Source: an uncultured Prevotellaceae bacterium (GTDB lineage Bacteria > Bacteroidota > Bacteroidia > Bacteroidales > Bacteroidaceae). From it: a stretch of 64,000 bases of DNA. A program made the position numbers and the translations under genes. The stretch is from the NCBI GenBank assembly GCA_902790625.1, contig CADASP010000008.1:1-64000 (forward strand), given 5' to 3'. Positions 59,581 to 64,000 of the stretch are shown one piece after another. Within the stretch, counting starts at the first letter, position 1, and each line of letters starts with the position of its first letter. The notes under the pieces were generated by a model. It saw nothing but the letters and a program-made list of their open reading frames with translations. It ran no database searches and was not told the origin of the DNA.

Positions 59581-60580
59581 CGTGGCGGTGCTGCTGCTGT
59601 TCTTCACGCGCACCGACTCGTTTCAAAAAGTGTTCGACGAGGTGCGGCGAGCCCGCCCCTCGCGCCTCTTCCTCTTCCAAGACGGTCCTCGTGGCGAGCG
59701 CGATAGGACGGGCATCGAGGCCTGCCGCGCCATCGTGGCCGACGACCAGATAGACTGGGAGTGCGACGTGCGCCGCAACTACCAGGAGCACAACCTGGGC
59801 TGCGACCCCTCGGAGTATCTGTCGCAGAAATGGGCCTTCAGCCTGGCCGACAAGTGCATCGTGCTGGAAGACGACGACGTGCCTTCGCAGTCGTTCTTCC
59901 CTTTCTGCAAGGAGATGCTCGACCGCTATGAGCACGACGAGCGCATTAGCATCATTGCTGGCTTCAACACCGACGAGGTGACGCCCGGCGTGCCCTACGA
60001 TTATTTCTTCACCTCGGTGCAGAGCATCTGGGGATGGGCGTCTTGGCGACGCGTCATCGACCGATGGGAGGGCGACTACGCCTTCCTCGACGACGACTTC
60101 AACATGAAGCAGATGGAAGCCCTACAAAAGCAACGCGACTACCGCGACGAGATGATAAAGATGTTTCGCGACCACCGAGCAACGGGCAAGGAGTACTACG
60201 AGAGCATCATGTGGGCCGACATGGTGCTCAACTCAGGGCTGACCATCATGCCCACCAAGAACCTCATCAACAACATGGGAGCCACCAACGACTCTACCCA
60301 CTACTCGGCCCTGCCCACCATGAACCACCGCATGCGCCGCATCTTCACCATGCAGCGTCATGAGCTGGAGTTTCCATTGAAACACCCGAAATATGTGATT
60401 GAGAATGTGGAGTATAAGGAGCGGCGCTACAAGGTGCTGGCATGGAACCACCCGTGGACGAAGGTGTGCAACTCGATGGAGGAGCTGTGGCTGAACCTGA
60501 AGGCGGGCAACTTCAAGTTCATTGTTGCCTCGGCTCAGCGAAGACTACGCAAATGGACGGGGCGCGACCAGCACAAATAA
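59555..60580 (+). CDS. GT-A-type glycosyltransferase (GNT-I-like)
   Basis: 341 residues from ATG 59555 (ATG 59534 is also in frame). N-terminal AVLLLFFTRTDSFQKVFDEV and RLFLFQDGP, then DKCIVLEDDDVPSQSFFPF (metal/nucleotide-sugar acidic motif) and a family-typical SIWGWASWRRV. It resembles the 'glycosyltransferase family protein / hemolytic protein HlpA-like' group. No TM. Translationally coupled to licD, so they probably act on the same surface glycan. Confidence 0.85.
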   Translation: MTKHPAKIDVAVLLLFFTRTDSFQKVFDEVRRARPSRLFLFQDGPRGERDRTGIEACRAIVADDQIDWECDVRRNYQEHNLGCDPSEYLSQKWAFSLADKCIVLEDDDVPSQSFFPFCKEMLDRYEHDERISIIAGFNTDEVTPGVPYDYFFTSVQSIWGWASWRRVIDRWEGDYAFLDDDFNMKQMEALQKQRDYRDEMIKMFRDHRATGKEYYESIMWADMVLNSGLTIMPTKNLINNMGATNDSTHYSALPTMNHRMRRIFTMQRHELEFPLKHPKYVIENVEYKERRYKVLAWNHPWTKVCNSMEELWLNLKAGNFKFIVASAQRRLRKWTGRDQHK

Positions 60581-60627
60581 GAAGTGATAAGTGTAACCAT
60601 ACTTCTTATTTATTACTTATCACTTCT
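60581..60627. terminator. Hairpin between convergent glycosyltransferase and nadD genes
   Basis: GAAGTGATAAGT (60581-60592) pairs with ACTTATCACTTC (60615-60626). It starts right after the glycosyltransferase stop and overlaps the nadD stop codon (60620-60622). AAGTGATAAGTG units are also seen near 37210 and 40890. Confidence 0.65.
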
Positions 60628-61195
60628 GATAGAGGCTGATGACGAGCGGAGCGATGGCTGGCGGCACCAAGCCAGCGATGTTTTCGCCTGATGCCACGCG
60701 CTGGCGAACTTCGGTGCTGCTGATGTCGAGCAACTCCGTGTGGGCGATACGCACCGTGGGGGGAAGGGTGGTCAGGTCGATGTCGCTTCCACGACGCGGG
60801 TACACCACTATTGGGTAGCGTGCCATGATGTCGGCAGCACGATACCAGCGGCCGAAGCCCTGCCAGTTGTCGCCACCGATGAGCAGCATAAATGTGTGCT
60901 GCGAATAGTCGGTTTCAAGGTGCTGCAGCGTGTTCCAGGTGTAGGATGGGCGCGGCAGGTGCAGCTCGTAGTTGCTGGCCACGACGCCCTGCTCGCCATG
61001 CAGGGCGATGCGTGCCAGCTGATAGCGCAGCTGGTCGGACAGCAGTTCACTGCTGCCTGCCTTCAGCGGGTTCTGCGGCGACACCATCAGCCACACCTCA
61101 TCAAGGCCAGCCACCTGCAACAGTTGGCGAGCCAAAGACACATGCCCCACATGGATGGGGTTGAATGAGCCGCCGAAGATGCCTATCCTACTCAT
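60620..61195 (-). CDS. nadD: Nicotinate-nucleotide adenylyltransferase
   Basis: 191 residues. Adenylates nicotinate mononucleotide in NAD synthesis. Nucleotidyltransferase motifs GIFGGSFNPIHVGHVSLA and DISSTEVRQRVASGENI. LIGGDNWQGFGRWYRA and VVYPRRG are typical of NadD. Its start overlaps the gmk stop by 8 bp. Confidence 0.95.
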   Translation of the reverse strand: MSRIGIFGGSFNPIHVGHVSLARQLLQVAGLDEVWLMVSPQNPLKAGSSELLSDQLRYQLARIALHGEQGVVASNYELHLPRPSYTWNTLQHLETDYSQHTFMLLIGGDNWQGFGRWYRAADIMARYPIVVYPRRGSDIDLTTLPPTVRIAHTELLDISSTEVRQRVASGENIAGLVPPAIAPLVISLYQK

Positions 61196-61766
61196 GCAGG
61201 AAAGCCTCCACCAGGCTCAGCGTCTCAGCCTCGGCAACGGCGAGGTCGTCGTTCACAACAACATGGTCGAACTGCGGGGCGAAGGTCAGCTCATACTCGG
61301 CCTTGGCCAGACGGTTCTCGATGGCTTCGGGCGTGTCGGTGCCGCGTCCCTCCAACCGTCGGCGCAGCTCCTCCACCGAGGGGGGCTGTATGAACAGGCT
61401 CATGGCTCGCTCGCCGTAGTATTTCTTGATGTTCAGGCCTCCCTTCACATCCACGTCGAACACCACGTTCTGCCCTTGCTCCAACTGGTTCTCCACCTGC
61501 TGCTTCAGCGTACCGTAGAAGCGGTCGGCATACACCTCCTCATACTCCAGGAACTCGTCGTTCTCAATGCGCTGGCGGAACTCCTCGGGCGAGAGGAAGA
61601 AATACTCCACGCCGTTCTGCTCGGTGCCACGCGGCGCACGGCTGGTGCACGATATGGAGAAATAGAGGTTCAGCTCGGGGTGCTCGCCCATCAGCCAGTT
61701 CACGATTGTGCTCTTCCCGCTGCCGCTGGGAGCCGAGAAGATGAGCATTTTGCCTTTTTCCATCAT
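61188..61766 (-). CDS. gmk: Guanylate kinase
   Basis: 192 residues. Phosphorylates GMP. P-loop FSAPSGSGKSTIVNWL, GMP-site YFSISCTSRAPRGTEQNGVEYFFLS and EEVYADRFYGTLKQQVE, and lid region RLEGRGTDTPEAIENRL. Order yicC-gmk-nadD is common in Bacteroidota. Confidence 0.96.
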   Translation of the reverse strand: MMEKGKMLIFSAPSGSGKSTIVNWLMGEHPELNLYFSISCTSRAPRGTEQNGVEYFFLSPEEFRQRIENDEFLEYEEVYADRFYGTLKQQVENQLEQGQNVVFDVDVKGGLNIKKYYGERAMSLFIQPPSVEELRRRLEGRGTDTPEAIENRLAKAEYELTFAPQFDHVVVNDDLAVAEAETLSLVEAFLHE

Positions 61767-61808
61767 TCTATTGGTAAAGAGATACTGAATATATGCTTTA
61801 GGGAAACG

Positions 61809-62684
61809 TTATAAGACATTGAGCACCTGCTCTTTGATTTGCTCCAGCTCGTCCTTCATCTGCACCACGATGTTCTGCATCTCGGCTTGGTTCGATTTGG
61901 AGCCTGTGGTGTTGATTTCGCGTCCCATCTCCTGTGCGATGAAACCCAGCTTCTTGCCCTGTCCGTGGCCGTCGGCCATGGTCTCGCGGAAATAGCGCAG
62001 ATGGTTGGCCAGCCGTTGCTTCTCCTCGCTGATGTCGAGCTTCTCTATATAATAGATGAGTTCCTGCTCCAGGCGGTTCTTATCGTAATCCACGCCAGGA
62101 ATCTGCAGCAACCCGTCGGTGATGCGCTGTCGAATCTTCTCCACGCGCCCTTTCTCGTAGGGTTCAATCTCGGCCATCAGCCTTTCGATGTTGTCAATCT
62201 TCTCGGCAAACTTCTTCTCAAGTGCCGCCCCCTCCTGCTTTCTGAACTCCACCAGTGCATCGATGGCCATCGTCACGGCTTCGCTGGCGGCCTTCCACTC
62301 CTCGGGTGTGAGCACCTCGTTGTCGGTGCGCGTCAGCACATCGGGCATGCGTGTGAGGGTGAACATCCAGTCGGCAGGTTCGGGAATGCCCGTCTTGCTG
62401 GCTATGTCTTTCAGCTGGTGGTAGTAGTTCGCCATCAGCGCCCCGTTCACTGGCGTGGGGTCCACACCCGTGTCTTTCTCCACCCAGAGGGCGAAGTCCA
62501 CCTTTCCGCGTTCCAGACGTGCTGCTATTTGTTGCCGTATCTCCATCTCTTTTTCACGATAGAGGGGCGTCACGCGCGTCAGCAAATCGAGCTGCTTAGA
62601 ATTGAGCGACTTGATTTCGGCGTTGATTTTCTTGTCCTTGAATGCTACGACCGCCTTGCCGTAGCCCGTCATACTCTGTATCAT
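61809..62684 (-). CDS. YicC/YloC family endoribonuclease
   Basis: 291 residues. N-terminal IQSMTGYGKAVVAFKDKKI and the NSKQLDLLTRVTPLYREKE segment, C-terminal KKLGFIAQEMGREINTTGSKSN (DUF1732), both family hallmarks. YicC proteins are metal-dependent endoribonucleases in E. coli; the role here is inferred. First gene of the yicC-gmk-nadD run. Confidence 0.93.
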   Translation of the reverse strand: MIQSMTGYGKAVVAFKDKKINAEIKSLNSKQLDLLTRVTPLYREKEMEIRQQIAARLERGKVDFALWVEKDTGVDPTPVNGALMANYYHQLKDIASKTGIPEPADWMFTLTRMPDVLTRTDNEVLTPEEWKAASEAVTMAIDALVEFRKQEGAALEKKFAEKIDNIERLMAEIEPYEKGRVEKIRQRITDGLLQIPGVDYDKNRLEQELIYYIEKLDISEEKQRLANHLRYFRETMADGHGQGKKLGFIAQEMGREINTTGSKSNQAEMQNIVVQMKDELEQIKEQVLNVL

Positions 62685-62728
62685 TATTTATAATATAACA
62701 ATTTGCGATTTGAATACGTTCAATCCTC

Positions 62729-63943
62729 TCACATCTCCTTCACGACAATGGGGTTCTCCACTTCCCTGCGCCATCGCTTGAGCCATGCGAACCATTCGCT
62801 GGACCTGTGGAAGCCAAACTGCTCGTTGGCCGAGCAATAGCACACCTTATAGTGCATGCTGTCGCCCTCAATCTTCAGCACATAGGCATAGTTGTCCTTA
62901 TTGGCAGGCTCTTCGCTGGCAATGTTCTTCTGCGCCACCAGCACGGCCAAGCCCACCGTCTCAGGTTTCCAGTTCACCGTGTCGGTAGAGGGATAGTCGG
63001 TGCCCCAGCAGGCGCGCAGACCCATCTTGTCGGAAAACTCTGTGGAGCCTTTCACATTGATGATGCCAGTGGAGAAGGCATACCCTTCCACATTGCGATT
63101 GAAAAGCACGTCCACGTCGGTGTCGCGATGACCCGCATACTGGGTATAGCGCAGCGTCATGTTCACTGGTGCCTTCGAGTCATCAGGCCGCCACCCCTGA
63201 TCCACCACCTCCACGATGGTTCGCAGCGGCCCGTAACTGATGATGCGCTGGGTACGCGTCTTCACGGGGTCAATCATCGTGGGCTGCTGGCCATCCCATC
63301 CTCGGAAAGCACCCAGCCCGAAGGTGTTGCCCACCCAGAGCACGTCGTCGCCATAGCCCTGTTGCTTCTGCTCCTGACTGGTGTAGAACTGAGTGGCTTG
63401 CAGCTCCAAGCGTTTCTTGAACTTGCCATAGAGGTCGAGCGTCTGCCTGTTGTCGAAATAGATGCGTATGCCATTCAACTCGCTCTCGAAGTCTACGCCA
63501 TGGTGGTGCTGCAGATTATAGCTGTTGGCACAGTCGCCACGCACGGTGATGCTCTGTATGAAGTTGTCGTGCTTGTTCTTCTCTTTCACCTTGTCGTTGC
63601 GCATCAGCATCTCGGCATACACACGGGCGGGATACTTCTTCTGTTCGCCCTCGGCCATCAGCGTCACGGTGTAGGTCTTCTTCTCCAACGGTCGCAGGTC
63701 GGCCAGGAAGCACAGTTCGTCCATCTGCTCGTCTTGGTTCAAGTCGTCGAGCTGGCAGGGCACCTCCTGGTTGCCACTCTTCACCGTGGCCGAGGTCACC
63801 ACGCCCCGGTCGGCAAGGCTGATCACCACCGGTTGGTCGGCTCGCGCCTGGCGCAAAGTATTCTCCACACTCACTTTAATCACTTGCTGTGCGCTGGCCC
63901 CTACCGCGGCACCGAGCGCTAATGTCATTAACAATTTCTTCAT
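62729..63943 (-). CDS. DUF4861 family secreted protein
   Basis: 404 residues from ATG 63943, chosen because the -7 box at 63964-63971 excludes the longer frame. Signal peptide LLMTLALGAAVGASA. Body: VSVENTLRQARADQPVVISL, QLDDLNQDEQMDELCFLADL, and SYNLQHHHGVDFESELNGIRIYFDNRQTLDLYGK, matching the DUF4861 family, which often appears in polysaccharide utilisation loci for pectin and related uronate polymers. Activity unknown. The KDG genes elsewhere in the window fit that context. A glycan role is inferred, not shown. Confidence 0.85.
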   Translation of the reverse strand: MKKLLMTLALGAAVGASAQQVIKVSVENTLRQARADQPVVISLADRGVVTSATVKSGNQEVPCQLDDLNQDEQMDELCFLADLRPLEKKTYTVTLMAEGEQKKYPARVYAEMLMRNDKVKEKNKHDNFIQSITVRGDCANSYNLQHHHGVDFESELNGIRIYFDNRQTLDLYGKFKKRLELQATQFYTSQEQKQQGYGDDVLWVGNTFGLGAFRGWDGQQPTMIDPVKTRTQRIISYGPLRTIVEVVDQGWRPDDSKAPVNMTLRYTQYAGHRDTDVDVLFNRNVEGYAFSTGIINVKGSTEFSDKMGLRACWGTDYPSTDTVNWKPETVGLAVLVAQKNIASEEPANKDNYAYVLKIEGDSMHYKVCYCSANEQFGFHRSSEWFAWLKRWRREVENPIVVKEM

Positions 63944-63963
63944 ATTGTGCATTTTGGTTTCAG

Positions 63964-63971
63964 CAAAGTTA
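63964..63971 (-). promoter_or_regulatory. -7 element of the DUF4861 gene
   Basis: Minus-strand TAACTTTG (63971-63964), 21 bp before ATG 63943; the -33 region is weak. Confidence 0.5.
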
Positions 63972-64000
63972 CATAAAAACAGAGAATAAGCCATTAGAAA

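Overview
The window looks like a chromosomal stretch from a Bacteroidales bacterium, most probably Prevotellaceae (a Prevotella/Segatella-type organism). The reasons are: promoters of the Bacteroidota form (TTTG or TTG, about 19-20 bp, then TAnnTTTG) in front of many genes; the rpmB-rpmG-DUF4295 ribosomal trio; a PorQ (type IX secretion) gene followed by cmk; BspA-like leucine-rich repeat surface proteins; HU-related DNA-binding protein; a DUF5112/DUF5113-type sensor kinase; and abundant short dispersed repeats. No rRNA, tRNA, CRISPR array or complete transposase was found.

Layout. 1-3 kb: the cut-off end of a mobile-element-like protein with several excisionase-type HTH units, preceded by two phased repeat arrays, then a BspA-like gene that stops inside its repeats. 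3-9.8 kb: HU-like protein, a large BspA-like protein with InlB-type and dockerin modules, a TonB-receptor-like barrel and a membrane-anchored PhoB-like regulator with a four-site 11-bp-phased operator between them. 9.8-20.7 kb, all on minus: ModF-like double ABC ATPase, ruvC, an outer-membrane barrel, then a probable operon gyrA - two TPR proteins - a WecB-like epimerase - a LysM/periplasmic-binding-fold protein. 20.9-24.7 kb: glycogen branching enzyme, YhcH family, a secreted MORN-repeat protein. 25.7-28.2 kb: rsmG, an MBL hydrolase, MgtC, a membrane protein. 28.3-32.3 kb: response regulator plus an unusual two-module sensor kinase. 32.4-34.7 kb: kdgA and kdgK (KDG degradation) with an inverted-repeat cassette carrying an S23-like four-helix-bundle gene between them. 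35.4-48 kb: rlmD, Dabb protein, malQ, glycosyltransferase, mtaB, TrpB2, a fructuronate/mannonate-type oxidoreductase, tatD, polyprenyl synthase, tonB. 48.1-57.5 kb: porQ-cmk, ribosomal genes, der and a run of envelope genes, nrnA. 57.6-60.6 kb: glycan-modification genes including licD. 60.6-64 kb: nadD-gmk-yicC and a DUF4861 protein.

How the genes fit together. kdgK, kdgA, the UxuB-like oxidoreductase, YhcH and DUF4861 point to uronate/pectin sugar use; glgB and malQ handle alpha-glucans. Most of the rest is housekeeping (ribosome assembly, rRNA/tRNA modification, nucleotide kinases, DNA topology and repair).

The most striking feature is the density of short non-autonomous repeats. At least seven families occur between genes, and three insertions are carried in frame inside genes (ABC ATPase linker, barrel signal peptide, DUF5009-type membrane protein). 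The best candidate for something new is the 537-bp cassette at 33109-33645. It has perfect 34-bp terminal inverted repeats, an S23-like gene inside, and lies in sense orientation inside the kdgK-kdgA transcript. This is the architecture known for intervening sequences of 23S rRNA, but in an mRNA. A cargo-less relative sits in frame inside a membrane-protein gene at 54607-54712.
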